Translations under genes and position numbers: made by a program | Notes under the pieces: generated by a model | Databases searched by the model: none | What the model was told of the DNA's origin: nothing | Seen by the model: the letters and a program-made list of their open reading frames with translations, nothing else | Assembly (NCBI GenBank): GCA_036768485.1 | Contig: JAVLUZ010000260.1 | Span: 101,004 to 165,003, forward strand | DNA: 64,000 nt | Source: Mermis nigrescens | Taxonomy: Eukaryota > Nematoda > Enoplea > Mermithida > Mermithidae | Reading direction: 5' to 3' | Shown here: piece by piece, positions 23,300 to 34,397 of the stretch | Numbering within the stretch: the stretch's first letter is position 1 | How the letters are laid out: each line of letters starts with the position of its first letter

Positions 23300-24088
23300 T
23301 TTGGAGGGCGACTCATCCTATAAAGAACCAAAATGAATGCGAGCGAAAGATGGAGGAAGGAACGGTTTAGACAGATTGGAATGATGCATGACGCAAAAGT
23401 TTGCTTCTTTTTGACACAGTCGGCAGCTAAGTATATGAAGAAATCCGTTTTGCCCGAGTTTTGCCAGTCGTTCAATTCTGCAAACAGCTCGCCCTGTTGC
23501 TTGCGCTGCATGTATGAAAGATCTGATTGAGTGCGCAATTTAGACCGGCCGTAAGAAGGATTAGACGGGCGAATCACTTCATTAGCTAGTCCGATAAAAC
23601 GATGATGAACATGTAGTGAAGTGAGGCAATCCTTCAGTGATTGAGGTTTACCCTGATGTTTAGGACATTCTTGGAAACCTTGCATTATATCAGTGGATGA
23701 TAAGTCGGGCTCCTTGTTGGATTGAGAAAGACTTTACGGAGTTCAAGTCGTCATCTAAATTGTGTAAGCCAAATAATACAGCATTTGACTTTTTGGATTC
23801 TTGCCCCAAACAGTCCTTGATTAACAAGCTGATATCTGATGCATGATGACTAGATGCATTAACCTTTGATTTGCAGTGTTCTTCCAATAAATTTATTTGA
23901 GATTCTAATATGGAAAATTTGGCTGGTAAGGGAGCAATTTTTTCGAATACAGGTTTGCAACTGCTGCGGGTATCATTCGGCATAACTGAGTTTCGGAACC
24001 AGCGAACAATGATAGGAGAAGCATAGAGGTGTGAGAACAAACGGAGACCAGCCAAGTGGCAGCCGCAAAAGAAAACCAAAATGATCAA
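23300..24088 (-). pseudogene. LINE ORF1 remnant
   Basis: Two overlapping open stretches (24088-23690 and 23685-23296). The first has a heptad-like ILESQINLLEEHCKSK segment and then KSNAVLFGLHNLDDDLNSV, the start of the RNA-binding fold of LINE ORF1 proteins. The second has RTQSDLSYMQRKQQGEL and GKTDFFIYL, the usual C-terminal part. ORF1 proteins bind the element RNA. A frameshift separates the two parts. It lies upstream of the endonuclease, as expected. Confidence 0.7.
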
Positions 24089-24199
24089 GCTGCAAAGCTG
24101 ATGGAAATATGACAGAGGAAAGGGGAAGCAGAACTAGTGAAAGAGTGAAGCGATCCTGAACCAATTAGTCATGTGATAAGTTTATTTGGAATAATAAAG

Positions 24200-24960
24200 A
24201 GACATGCGGATGTGTTTGACTCCACGTAACTCATTATACTGTAACATATCACATTTACTGCATTAGTGTAAAGGACATTCACATAGAATCAGGAAGTAGG
24301 TAATTTTTACCCCATTAGGTGTGTTCGGGTCATTGTGGGACATTTAAAGTACAATGAAACAGACTATATAGAAATAAAAAACAGACATGCAGATGTGTTT
24401 GACTGCTTGTAACTCATTATACTGTAGAATATCACAATAATTCCATGAGTTTAAAGGACATTGGCATATAATCATGAAGTAGGTAATTGATAACACCATT
24501 AGGCGTATGTGTTTGATTCCTCGTAACTCATTATACTGTAACATATCACATTTACCGCATTAGTGTAAAGGACATTTACATAGAATCAGAAAGTAGGTAA
24601 TTTTTAACTCCATGAGGTGGGTGCGGGTAAATGTGGGACGTTCAAAGTACAATGAAACAGACTATATGGAATAAAAAACAGACATGCGAATGTGTTTGAT
24701 TATACTGTAGAATATAAAGTAAATAGCATAAGTTTAAAGGACATTTACATATAAACATGAAGTAGGTTATTGATAACACCATTAGGCAGATGTGTTTGAC
24801 TCCTTGTAACTCATTATACTGTAGAATATCACGTTTACCGCATTAGTTTAAAGGACATTTACATAAAATTATGAGGGAGGTAATTTTCAACCCCAATAGG
24901 TTTGTCCGGATAAATAAGGGACATTCAAAGTTCAATGAAACAGACGATTACATGATCCGA
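24200..24960 (+). repeat. Satellite-like array, two-level ~300-base unit
   Basis: Five subunits of ~120-180 bases share atgtgtttgactcc, gtaactcattatactgtaraatatcac, agtttaaaggacatt and gaagtaggtaatt. Alternate subunits end in ..acaatgaaacagactatat, giving a higher-order period of about 300 bases. The gaaacagactata word equals the inverse of the terminus of the element at 15496. It lies just upstream of the LINE 5' end. Confidence 0.75.
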
Positions 24961-25320
24961 AATGGTTGGTACGGATGTAGGAGGGACATAAACATTAGTG
25001 AGGAACGTACTTATAGAAACAATAGAATATGGTATTAGTGAAAATCTCTAGAACACAAGTTTGGTCTTTTTACTCATCTTAGTAAAGCCTTAACGCATTT
25101 GATCAAGTACCTTCCTTTATGAAAATTATCTAATCACAAATATTACTGTATCACAGAAATCGATCTACTTTCTATATTCACTACAGGCGAGGATCGGATT
25201 GGACAACATTTAAGAGGCTGACATGCGATTGGTAGGACAAAGCGCAAAACTTTGTTTTTTTAGACTTCTGTGAAATCCGTCAACAGCGAATCAAATTGAT
25301 TCTGCGCTAAATTTTCTAGC

Positions 25321-25623
25321 ATGAGTGGAAAAATTACCTATAAAAGGGGATGCAATGCTCCCGTGCGCATTGTTAACTTTTATTCAATGTATGTACTGAT
25401 GGGTGAATATGTAAGGAATCGCTATGTGGTGGGCACAGGTATCAGTGAAGAAGCGGAAGGCACCAATGGCCAGGACGAGTTTGAATGTGCTTTTGCCAGC
25501 ATGCATTCTTTGAGAATTCGAAAATTCGAGTATACCCATATAGAAAGTCCTTGGATTCGTCAATTTTGGCTGATACCACTAATTCTGCTGCCCCTTAACT
25601 ATATCATATTTTCAACAGATTAG
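25321..25623 (+). CDS. Hypothetical 100-residue ORF
   Basis: Opens with ATG in an acceptable start context and runs uninterrupted for 100 codons. The composition is unlike the repeat-derived ORFs around it: a mixed soluble N-terminal part, then a hydrophobic segment near residues 81-97 (FWLIPLILLPLNYIIF) that could span a membrane. No family is recognised, and neither splice sites nor homologous neighbours are evident. It may be a chance ORF or one exon of a larger gene. Low confidence. Confidence 0.25.
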   Translation: MSGKITYKRGCNAPVRIVNFYSMYVLMGEYVRNRYVVGTGISEEAEGTNGQDEFECAFASMHSLRIRKFEYTHIESPWIRQFWLIPLILLPLNYIIFSTD

Positions 25624-25828
25624 CAGCTAGAACGTTCCGGTTCTTTTATCCGCGCCCAAAAATCTATACTACTACTGATTTTCACTCATCTTGATGCTCC
25701 AATCGCACTTTGCTAATTGATTATTGTGACAAAGGCCCGACGAACTGGAGGATTAGAATAGTGAGTGGTGTAAACAACATGTTTTCTAATCATTAAGTTT
25801 AGCTTAGCACTGGCTTAGGCTTAGTTAT

Positions 25829-25983
25829 GTGCCTTCAAATTGATGCCAGGGGATGATGTAAGCCTGAGTCAGATGGGGCAAAAATTGTGGAGCGAGCGAA
25901 GCGAGCAAAGCAATTTTTGCCCCATCTTTGGCTTAGGCTTAGATCATCCCCTGACACCAATCTGAAGCCTCAAACGGCACTTT
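25829..25983. mobile_element. Fold-back element around a perfect 17-bp stem
   Basis: The left arm (gtgccttcaaattgatg.., aggggatgatgtaagcc, agatggggcaaaaattg) returns inverted on the right (caatttttgccccatct, ggcttagatcatcccct, ..gcctcaaacggcac). The centre, gagcgagcgaagcgagca, is short. The whole is a ~60-base-arm palindrome. No TSD seen. Confidence 0.65.
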
Positions 25984-25984
25984 T

Positions 25985-26165
25985 TGGGCTTCTAATCATC
26001 ATGAGCAGCGCGATGAACCCAAGACTAGCCATTGAGCAAGTTTGCAATATGCTAATTAGCCTAATTTGCATACTATGCTAATTAGGCTAATTTGCATATG
26101 AAAAACTGGCTTACGCGGCCAGTTTTGGGTTTTTAGCAATGCTCGTGATGATTAGAAACCCGAAA
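25985..26165. mobile_element. Small inverted-repeat element
   Basis: gggcttctaatcatcatgag at the left returns inverted as ctcgtgatgattagaaaccc at the right. The centre carries a second palindrome built of gctaattagcctaatttgcat words. It is directly adjacent to the preceding fold-back. No ORF or clear TSD. Confidence 0.55.
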
Positions 26166-26419
26166 AACAGCTGTTTTGTAAGAAATTGAAAAATCAGTAA
26201 TAACGAATATATTCCTAGAGCGCCTGTGTTGAAAAATCCGTGTTTTTAAGTGGAAAATTTTATGTACACATGCAATAGCGGTGTTTGATGCACTTTTTTG
26301 TATAAAAATTTCGCGCTCTACAAGAATATCACGATCAGTAACGTTATTTATGTTGAAACTTGAATTTCCTTCCTTCAGTAAAGCATTTTAGCCAATTCTA
26401 AAGTCGTTTTTGACAATCA

Positions 26420-27270
26420 AAACTATAATTTATCAAATGGCGTGAAGCGCTAGGAAATTTCGAAATTTTAGCTCTCTAGATCATTTTTGCATTTCAAAAA
26501 CTGTGCAGAAGGTAAGTATTTTCAATCGTAGTGGACTTCTAGGACCAGATTATCGATAAAATATGCTGCACTTGAGCTGCGCCGGCTTAAACATCAATAA
26601 CAAGTAAGAATTAAATCAATTCTGCGCGAAGCGCCTAAAATTTTTTGTAGTTTCACCTCTCTGAAACGTATTTTTGCATTACAAAAACTAACCGAATCCA
26701 TGCAGAAGATAAGGATTTTCAATCGTAGTAAAGTTCTAGATCAAATTTTTGATAAAAATGTTGCAGTTGATGCAAGCGCGGCTCAAATATTAATAACAAA
26801 GAAAATTAAATCAATTTGGCGCAAAGCGCTGAAAAATTTTTGTTTCACTTCTCTAAAACGCATTTTTGCATTAAAAAACTAACTGAATCCGTGCAGAAAA
26901 TAAGGATTTTCAATCGTAGTAAAGTTCTAGATCAAATTGTCGATAAAAATGCTGCAGTTGACGCTGGCGCGACTCGAATATTAATAACAAAAAAGAATTA
27001 AATCAATTTGGCGCGAAGCGCCGAAAAATTTTTGTAGTTTCACTTCTCTAAAACGCATTTTTGCATTACAAAAACTAACTGAATCCGAGCAGAAGATAAG
27101 GATTTTCAATTGTAGTGAAGTTCTAGACCAGATTGTCGATAAAAATGTTGCAATTGACGCAGGCGCGGCTTAAGGATTACTAATAAATAAGAATTTAATC
27201 AACTCGGCGCGAAGCGCCGAAAAATTTTTGAAGTTTTAACTCTCTAAAACGCATTTTTAACATTACAAGA
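26420..27270 (+). repeat. Satellite array, ~194-base period
   Basis: More than four units, each with GGCGCGAAGCGCCGAAAAATTT (motif starts near 26437, 26620, 26813, 27008 and 27203), then ttcacttctctaaaacgc, atttttgcattacaaaaact, ggattttcaatcgtagt, gttctagatcaaatt and gataaaaatgttgca. Units differ by scattered substitutions and small indels. Confidence 0.85.
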
Positions 27271-27359
27271 AGTTTCCACAAATGCCAACCAAGCCCAAAA
27301 ATTTTTTCCATTTCCCAAAATTTCGGTTGACAAATAGACCAAAAAGTGGAAAAAACGGT

Positions 27360-27837
27360 GTTTGCAAACGTCTATGAGACTGATAAAAACAATTAGAAAG
27401 CTATGTATTTCTGCACTTCGTGATATTAAGTGAATAAATAAATGAATGAATGAATGATTTACTGCGGAAGCACGAAACTTATTTGGATATAGTTATAACT
27501 TAACACTTAGGTCTTAACTATGAACGAAATAAATTCCTAATGTGAAAGATCTCTAAGTATAAAATTATATACAACTAACTGACTACAGTAAGTACAGTAA
27601 GAAGCTTAATGTATGATAATCATTATAACTTGCTGTTTAAGTTTTGAAAATTCTCCTGAATTCTTCTAGATTTTCAGGATTCCACTGAATTCTCCTGACA
27701 TTCTAAAATTCTCCTGCATTCTCCTGCATGTTTACAACTTCTGCTGAAATTTCTCCTGAAAAGCCCATTCTCCTGCTCCTGCTCCTGAAAATTTTAGATT
27801 CTCCTGAATTCAGGTTCTCCTGCACCTGGCAACCCTG
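27360..27837 (-). mobile_element. Partial second copy of the TTCTCCTG hAT family
   Basis: Matches 28746-29608 (without the MITE at 28901-29280): tgcaaacgtctatg, a (aatg)n stretch, aacttatttggatatag, then an array of ttctcctg words and the terminus tgcacctggcaaccctg. Only this end is present; no TSD partner was found. Confidence 0.7.
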
Positions 27838-28289
27838 CACAACGCAACGTTTTACGACGACGAGCTGAGCAGCAATGTTGCCAGGTCCCAAAATTCAGAT
27901 TCTCCTGCACAGAGGTAAAATTGGGGAAAAATTCTCCTGCAATTCTCCTGAAAATATTTTGATTCTCATGAAAATTCTCCTGGCTCATATTTTGCAGGAA
28001 AGGTTGTACAGCAGATCTACAATTGTATGTACACATGCATATCAAGCATGCTCAGGCCAATTTACCTTGGTTCACCCAACTATTTTATTCTGATCTCTTG
28101 CCTGTTAATCCTAAGAACACTCAAGGCTAAATAATGAACATTAATTCTCTCACAAAAAGCTCTTGGAGCACATCTGCTTTATACAGGCAGATGCAAAAAT
28201 AATGGAAGACTAATGCAGCACCACAAAGTATAACATTTTATTCAACATCAACAGCTGACAAACATTCAATAACAGATTCCTGATCTTCA

Positions 28290-28529
28290 TCAGGAGCTAC
28301 ATTTTTGGTCAATGTTAATAGAATCCGTAAAGCGCAGCAACATCTGTTTTGATGCCTTAAAGCTAGAAAGAGATATATTCCATAAGATAAAGGCATAACG
28401 AACAGTGATCACAACATCAACTGAATGGCACAATAAGCGATTTCTTAACTTATTTTTAACGATATTCATGATTGAAAATACGCGCTCAGCTGAAGCATTC
28501 GATATAGGTAAGCAAAGCAGAGGTCGCAT
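28290..28529 (-). pseudogene. hAT transposase C-terminal dimerisation domain
   Basis: The open stretch reads MRPLLCLPISNASAERVFSI, then NIVKNKLRNRL and VDVVITVRYAF. The NA(S/A)(A/V)ERVFS...NKLRNRL pattern is the signature of the hATC domain that hAT transposases use to dimerise. The start Met is arbitrary; the N-terminal BED finger and catalytic DDE residues are not seen in this element, so this is a remnant of a larger gene. Confidence 0.85.
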
Positions 28530-28900
28530 TGTTTACAATACACATTATTCGAAAAAACAGTTTCTGTGCTTAAAACAGTGACCGCCAATTTTCAGTTGCA
28601 CTTACATCATCAAAAATTTCTGAAAAGAGCCCTCTTTGCAATGTCTTTTGAAAAAATAAATAATACTTTATAACTAATTGTATGTACTTCAGTAGCAATC
28701 AAATTCTTACGTTTTGAAATATATCAAAAAAATGTTTATAGGCGCTTTGCAAACGTCTATGGAACTGATAAAAACAATTAGACGGTGTGTAAAGCTATGT
28801 ATTTCTGCACTTCGTGATATTAAGTGAATAAATAAATGAATAAATGAATGATTCACTACGGAAGCACGAAACTTATTTGGATATAGTTATAACTTAACAC

Positions 28901-29280
28901 CATAGGCGTAGCCAGGATTTTCGTCAGGGGGGGAATTCCGAAAAAAATTTTTCGTCTAAGAAAACGCGTAAAAACGCGCGGGGCCGTTAAATAACGTGTT
29001 TTTTGGGCTTTTCACATCATTCTGCACGATTTAAACCATCAAAAAATTAAATTTTCTCAAAAAATTTTCATGTTTTTGATGGAAAAAATGCTTCTTATGC
29101 GCGCGAAGCGCTAATTTTTTGATTTTCCACCAATAAAACGGTAGAAACTGCCAAATAATAGAATAAACTGGCGCGAAGCACCGAATTTTTCGATTTTTCA
29201 TCGCAAAACAGCATCACGCAACATGTAAAAATTTTCCCAGGGGGAATTCCCCCTCCCCTCCTCCACTGGCTACGCCAGTG
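28901..29280. mobile_element. MITE with CACTGGCGTAGCCAG ends
   Basis: 380 bases, left cataggcgtagccag, right (inverted) cactggcgtagccag, perfect 8-base TSD cttaacac (28893-28900 and 29281-29288). The interior contains two GCGCGAAGC(G/A)C motifs and G-rich or C-rich subterminal tracts (gggggaattcc and its inverse). The same terminus survives as a relic at 13442-13459. Confidence 0.88.
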
Positions 29281-30090
29281 CTTAACACTTAGGTCTTAAC
29301 TATGAACGAAATAAATTCTTAATGTGAATGATCTAACTATAAAATTATATACAACTAACTAACTACAGTAAGTACGGTAAGAAGGTTAATGTATGATATC
29401 ATTACAACTTGCTGTTTAAGTTTTGTAAATTCTCCTGAATTCTCCTAGATTTTCAGGATTCCACTGAATTCTCCTGACATTTTGAAATTCTCCTGCATTC
29501 TCCTGCATGTTTACAACTTCTCCTGAAAAGCCCATTCTCCTGCTCCTGAAAATTTTAGATCCTCCTGAATTTAGGAGAATTCTCCTGCACCTGGCAGTGG
29601 CAACCCTGCTGAGCAGCCTTGCTTTTTTCGATTTAATCACAGTAATTGACTCTTTAATTTCCTTTATACAGCCATATCCACTTTAGAAAGTAGAAGGACA
29701 AGAAGGAAAAGAAGAAGCAGAACAAAAAGAAGAATAAGAACAGGAGGGAAGAATTCATTATCTGAGAAAAGTATATGAAAATCGATAAAATGCGTAGGTT
29801 TTTGCTTTAGATACCGTTCCACTTAATTTGAAAGACCAATATTTTTGACAAGCGCCTTCTGAATAAATTACTATAGTCTGTTTCATTTATTCGGTAGCTT
29901 TTTAGTATATTTTTTAAACGGCTAAATCAAGCTAAACAAGACGAATTACTGTAATTCGGCAGATCAGTTTAGTACGGGCGAGTGGCTGGAATTCTTCCAT
30001 GTTCAATGCATTAGTTCGCCCATATAAATTTAATTTAGCATTTAATCAGTGCTGGGACATACTATCGTAAGTGTGCTAAATATAAAGCTA

Positions 30091-30158
30091 CACCACCTGC
30101 GATCAAACCTGAGTTGCTTTGACGACAAGCAGACATTTTACCACTGAGCTATGCGGGG
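30091..30158 (-). tRNA. tRNA-like sequence (possible tRNA-Thr or tRNA-derived SINE)
   Basis: On the minus strand: an A-box-like TAGCTCAGTGG, an anticodon stem TGCTT/AAGCA enclosing the 7-base loop GTCGTCA (anticodon CGT if folded canonically), and a B-box-like GGTTTGATCGC. The T stem and acceptor stem pair poorly, so a pseudogene or a SINE head is more likely than a working tRNA. Confidence 0.4.
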
Positions 30159-30169
30159 GTTCGCGGCTT

Positions 30170-31030
30170 TTCTTAGCATCTTAGCCTATTGTGTTTAAAG
30201 TGTCAACTTAGGATAAGCTGAATGCGCCATTTTTATCTGTAAGTTAATTAATCTGCTGAAAGACAAGAATAAATTATGCCGCGAAAATGATATTGAAAAA
30301 CTCTTCTTTGCAACGTAGTTACAATGAGATCTAGCGACCTAGACTAAATAAGAAAAAATGTAAACGTAGCGGGGAACTACGTTTACGAGCTTGCTTAGCC
30401 TCGAAAACTTGAGCTTATGCGCTCACACGGGGGGTAATCGCCCTTTTTAGGGGTCGATCACCAGCCGGCGACTCGGGGGTAAGTGGCCCGACCAGTTCAA
30501 CGTAGCCTGGCCCTCTACGCGCGCAGATTAAGAACCTAATTAAAGTACATTCCCCGGAAACCTGATGAGGGCATAGAAAGATTATTATTTAACTTGTTTT
30601 GGGACCGAATTCCGGAGCTTGAAAATATAGAGGGTTCCTAATGTAGTGTAGCACAAGGACAGAATTCAACAGCACTGAAATTCGAAGCGAGTCCAATCAT
30701 TCTTAATTAGATAATTAATTTTTGCAATATTTTTGGGCAGAAAATTGTGAAGCAATAAAAAATGCGACAGCATGAAGGATGCATGCTGCCGACTGTTGTG
30801 TTACGCTAATCGGTTAAAACAAACTATGTGATTAACAAAGGGCACATAGCCCTGCCAAATGCATACAAATAATGCCAAATTGGCGCACACAAATAATATA
30901 ATCAAATGCGCAAGAGCGAAAGAAACGTGCCCACTACGCGACGACAATACGACGAATTTCTGCAGCCACGTAGAAAACTATGTCGGAACGACATTTGTGG
31001 AGCGGAGGCATCTAAAATATAAGGTAATGT
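30170..31030. other. Stretch with nothing recognised
   Basis: Moderately GC-rich near 30360-30540, including a hairpin cgtagcggggaactacg (30365-30381). No gene, repeat end or convincing RNA gene seen. Confidence 0.35.
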
Positions 31031-31035
31031 AGGTA

Positions 31036-31203
31036 CTAGTCGGCTATACCCCCACCCATCAGATATAGCGTTTTTGCGTAATATTGTTTCAAGTGACTAG
31101 ATACCAGGTTCGAGCCTTAGTGACTCTAAAACGAATTTGAGCAGAAAAAGCAATGCTCGAGCAGAAAAATGGTGAAATCCAGATGAGGGGTATAACCGAC
31201 TAG
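31036..31203. mobile_element. TA-flanked MITE (mariner-like)
   Basis: Ends ctagtcggctataccccc and (inverted) ctagtcggttatacccctc, each bordered by TA (31034-31035 and 31204-31205), as for Tc1/mariner derivatives. 168 bases, no ORF. Confidence 0.72.
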
Positions 31204-31611
31204 TATCCGTAAGGTATAATATTAAGACTATGTAGCGAAGCGACATTAAAACCAGGATGAAAAAAATCAAATAAGATTTTATTCCATTTTTCTACCCCTT
31301 ACTCAACCAAAAACTTTGAGCCATCCCATGTATGCTGGAAGTTATAAATTACTCTAGCCTAAAACAGCATTGTTTCGGTTGGCGAAATTAATGCTTACTG
31401 TCCGTGTACCCTGCGGCCAATCTAATTTCATCCCCCAAACAAGTGCGTGAACAACAAGATTTCAAGCTTTTTCTGCATGTTTTGTTCTATTTCATCTTCA
31501 CAGAAACGATTTGAAATCATTACATCGTTTTTTGATGAAATGCTTTTCAACGAGGCAACGCTCGCTTTACTGTGCACATACTGTAAGTGGAACACTACAC
31601 TTTCGTAATCA

Positions 31612-31683
31612 TCTGCGATAGCTCAGTTGGCAAGAGCAGCGGTCCGGTCAACCGTGGTTCCGGGTTCGAGTTCCGGTCGCAGC
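31612..31683 (+). tRNA. tRNA-like gene or tRNA-derived repeat
   Basis: TCTGCGA / TCGCAG acceptor (one end mismatch), A box TAGCTCAGTTGG, anticodon arm GCGGT/ACCGT with loop CCGGTCA (anticodon would be GGT), and T arm CCGGGTTCGAGTTCCGG. Position 33 of the loop is C instead of the invariant T, which argues against function. A truncated second copy (31798-31836) with the same flanks (gtaagtggaacactacactttcg) follows, so this may be a SINE or a duplicated tRNA pseudogene. Confidence 0.45.
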
Positions 31684-31879
31684 TACTATTTTTAAACTGA
31701 AAGTCTTCAAGTTGAAACGGCTCGGTTGCTATAATTGATTCAAAGTCCAATTCTTCAAAAGGGGGAGGAGTGTAAGTGGAACACTACACTTTCGAAATCG
31801 TCTGCGATACCTCAGTCGGCAAGAACAGGCAGCTACTATTTTTACAATACTTTTAATCGTCCTATGTACGATGATGTTC

Positions 31880-32125
31880 AGTGCTTACAAAAGTTGCGTC
31901 TTTCTTTGTTTTGTTATTTTGTTAAATGAAAAACAACGCGTAAGAATTTAAATCTTTTGCACCATTTGTCATTTTACTGAAAGAAAAAAGACGCATGAGC
32001 ACTCGAATCTTTTGCGTCGTTCTTTATTTTGTTATTTTGTTAAATGAAAAACGACGCGCGGGCACTTAAAATACCTTGCGTTGTTCTTCGTTTTTCGTTT
32101 TTCATTTCAAAAACGATGCAGTGAT
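31880..32125 (+). repeat. Short degenerate tandem repeats
   Basis: About three units of 75-90 bases with gttattttgttaaatgaaaaac, gacgcg(c/t) and aatcttttgcg. No gene. Confidence 0.55.
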
Positions 32126-32249
32126 CGTGTCAATATGTTGATCTCATTAATCAGCATCGTATCTCATTAATCTGTAACTTACTCATTTATGGCATCTCAT
32201 GCAGACATGTTCTTGGAGGGGTTGACCATACATGTATATCGTAGGAATG

Positions 32250-32410
32250 CAGGAGGGTCAGGCCCGAAAAATTTTTAAAAAGTGCCTTTTTTGGGCTAAA
32301 AATCGAAGGGTACTCATCAAAAACACTGTTTTTTGACGTTTCTAACTATGCTGGTTCTTTCTAGGACATAAAAATGTACGAAAATTTTCAAAAAAAATAT
32401 GAAAAATTGA
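32250..32410 (-). repeat. Dispersed repeat family E, inverted partial copy
   Basis: Contains aggcccgaaaaatttttaaaaagtgcc, ttttttgacgtttctaactatg and a cataaaaatgtacg block in inverted family-E order. Confidence 0.45.
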
Positions 32411-32642
32411 GTAAAACGAACACAATATATTTATGTTTAGGAAAATTCCGTTCTCACTCATGACAAAAATGAAAATTGAGTAAAAGCTAATCATCATAAA
32501 ATGATCAAGAAACTTCTGAAATTGTATTAAATCCAGCCAAGTTTGCTTAGATTTCTTTCTGGCAAACAGTCTAAGCCCCTTGACTGAGATTTTATGAATA
32601 AATGGCAGTAAGTTTATCACGTCAAAGTGATATGCTTTAAAC

Positions 32643-32690
32643 TAGAGATGTGCCGGGGCCGCCTTTCTATGTGGGGCCAGGGCCAGGGCC
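32643..32690. mobile_element. hAT-like terminus with GGGGCC words
   Basis: tagagatgtgccggggcc followed by ggggccagggccagggcc. Same terminus as the 49-base micro-element at 1069-1117. The CT-MITE that starts at 32699 lies immediately to the right, so it may have been inserted into a larger GGGGCC element. Confidence 0.55.
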
Positions 32691-32698
32691 TCTACAAT

Positions 32699-33210
32699 CA
32701 TTGGTGGGCAGCACCGAAATTCTGGGGGAGGGTGAAAAAATTTTTAGAGGTCAAAAAATGGTCTTAAAAGTGGTCGTATACACACCTGGGCGTGGGAGGT
32801 TTGGGGGGTATGCAACCCCCAGAAACCAGAATACCCCCAGAAATCAAAATACCCCCCAGAATTCAATTTTTGAAAATTTTTTTTCGTTTTTTTCGCAATT
32901 TTTTGATGCTAATGGATAGTGCTCGATGAGAAACGTCGAAAAATGGTGTTTTTTATCGCCATACCACCATTTTTAAGGCCATTTTTTGACTTTCAAAAAT
33001 CTTGCATCCCCCCAGAATTTTCTTGCTGTCCACGTATGGTCGTATAGCGAAAAAAACACCATTTTTCGACGTTTCTCATCGAGCACTATTCAATGGCATC
33101 AAAAAATTGCTAAAAAAGCAGAATAATTTTTCCTGGGGGTATTTTGATTTCTGGGGGTATTTCAACTTCTGGGGGTGTATACCCCCCAAACCCCTCCACG
33201 CCCATGTGTG
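32699..33210 (-). mobile_element. CT-MITE, outer copy of a self-nested pair
   Basis: Ends cattggtgggc and (inverted) cacacatgggc, perfect 8-base TSD tctacaat (32691-32698 and 33211-33218). It is interrupted by an opposite-orientation copy of the same family at 32779-33036. Confidence 0.85.
32779..33036 (+). mobile_element. CT-MITE nested inside a CT-MITE
   Basis: Perfect 8-base TSD tggtcgta (32771-32778 and 33037-33044). Landmarks in direct order: acacctgggcgtgggaggt, gtatgcaacccccagaaacc, atggatagtgctcgatgag, cgccataccaccattttt, cttgctgtccacgta. Confidence 0.85.
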
Positions 33211-33218
33211 TCTACAAT

Positions 33219-34390
33219 ACATGTACATAAATCATGCATCCATATTATACCTGTACAGACATAACATTTCAGTGTCATTATTGTGGGCAATAACATATTG
33301 CTTTAACGAATAAAATACATGAAAATAAACAGGACTAAAAGACAAATATGCAAAAGAATAAAATAAATAATGACTGGATATTAGCTTTAGGCATCAAAAA
33401 CAATAAACTATGCAAAAATAGGAATTTTTCCAAGAGTTTTGCTAATGCAATGGAAGGAAGAAACGAATTAAAAAGTACAATGCAAAACGTTACAAGTATA
33501 TACATATATTGCAAGGGAAATAAGTAATCCAGGCTTTTCCGAACAGGAAAAAAATCGAAGGCACGTTCTTGTCTAAATTAATTTATCTACACGCACAATA
33601 TACTTCTCTTTACAATATAAAGGGAGCAAAAATTATTCGCCTATAGAGGCGGAAAACTGTTTATCTGGACCAAAAATTATTCGCCTAGAGCAGGGAATGA
33701 GCATTATCGATATTTAAATGTTAGGTATAAAAGCTATACACGAAATTAAACAATACATGACATAAGTGAACCACTCCTAAATGAAGACAAACCCTGCAGT
33801 GACTGATCTAGGATTTTCTGACAGTGGTGGCGGAGCCCAAAATTTTCCTTAAAGAGCCAAAAATTGTCCAAAAATTCGTATATTATGCTCAAAGTGCCGG
33901 GTTTTTGTTGTCTTTTAATAGGCAGAATTATTTCTGATGCAAAAAGTAAAAAAATTCCGAAATAAGACAATGTTTTTTTGAATGAAAAAATCGCAAAATT
34001 AATGCAGAAATAGACACAAATCGCAGAGGTAAAATTCGAGAAATCATTGTAGGAGCTATAAAATCTTTGTTCTGTACAACATTTACTCTTCTGGCGTGAA
34101 TTTAAGATTTGTAGAGCGTCAAGAGAGTCAGTAAATGATCATTAATGAGTACTATTTCGACGCGAAACGTCGGAAAAAATCTAAATATCATGATAAAAAT
34201 GGCTAAAAGCATTAAAAATACCTTGAATTGCGCGATCTCACTACCGGCAAAGAAAACTTGTCCAATCTATGAATAAGTTTGAAATTGATAGCGACTTACA
34301 TAAGGCGCATTATCATTATACACAACGATGAGTGAACCAAGTGGAAATATTTCTGTTTAGTATTCTCCATATTAATTAACCTTTAGATTG
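33219..34390. other. AT-rich stretch, nothing recognised
   Basis: One short duplication (gcaaaaattattcgcctatag and ccaaaaattattcgcctagag near 33625-33690). No gene seen. Confidence 0.35.
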
Positions 34391-34397
34391 AATGAAA

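Larger units (their letters stand above)
27873..29608 (-). mobile_element. hAT element with TTCTCCTG arrays and transposase remnant
   Basis: Ends caatgttgccaggt and (inverted) cagggttgcca; perfect 8-base TSD ctgagcag (27865-27872 and 29609-29616). Arrays of (a)ttctcctg words lie within ~100-200 bases of both ends. A hAT C-terminal domain is encoded on the minus strand at 28529-28290, and a MITE at 28901-29280 is inserted near the 5' end. Most of the transposase body is missing. Confidence 0.85.

Noticed and set aside
23333..23530. Plus-strand ORF opposite LINE ORF1
   Set aside because: Shadow of the ORF1 remnant on the other strand.
24200..27270. Possible CRISPR-like arrays
   Set aside because: The units are 120-194-base satellites without short constant repeats separating unique spacers, in a eukaryotic context.
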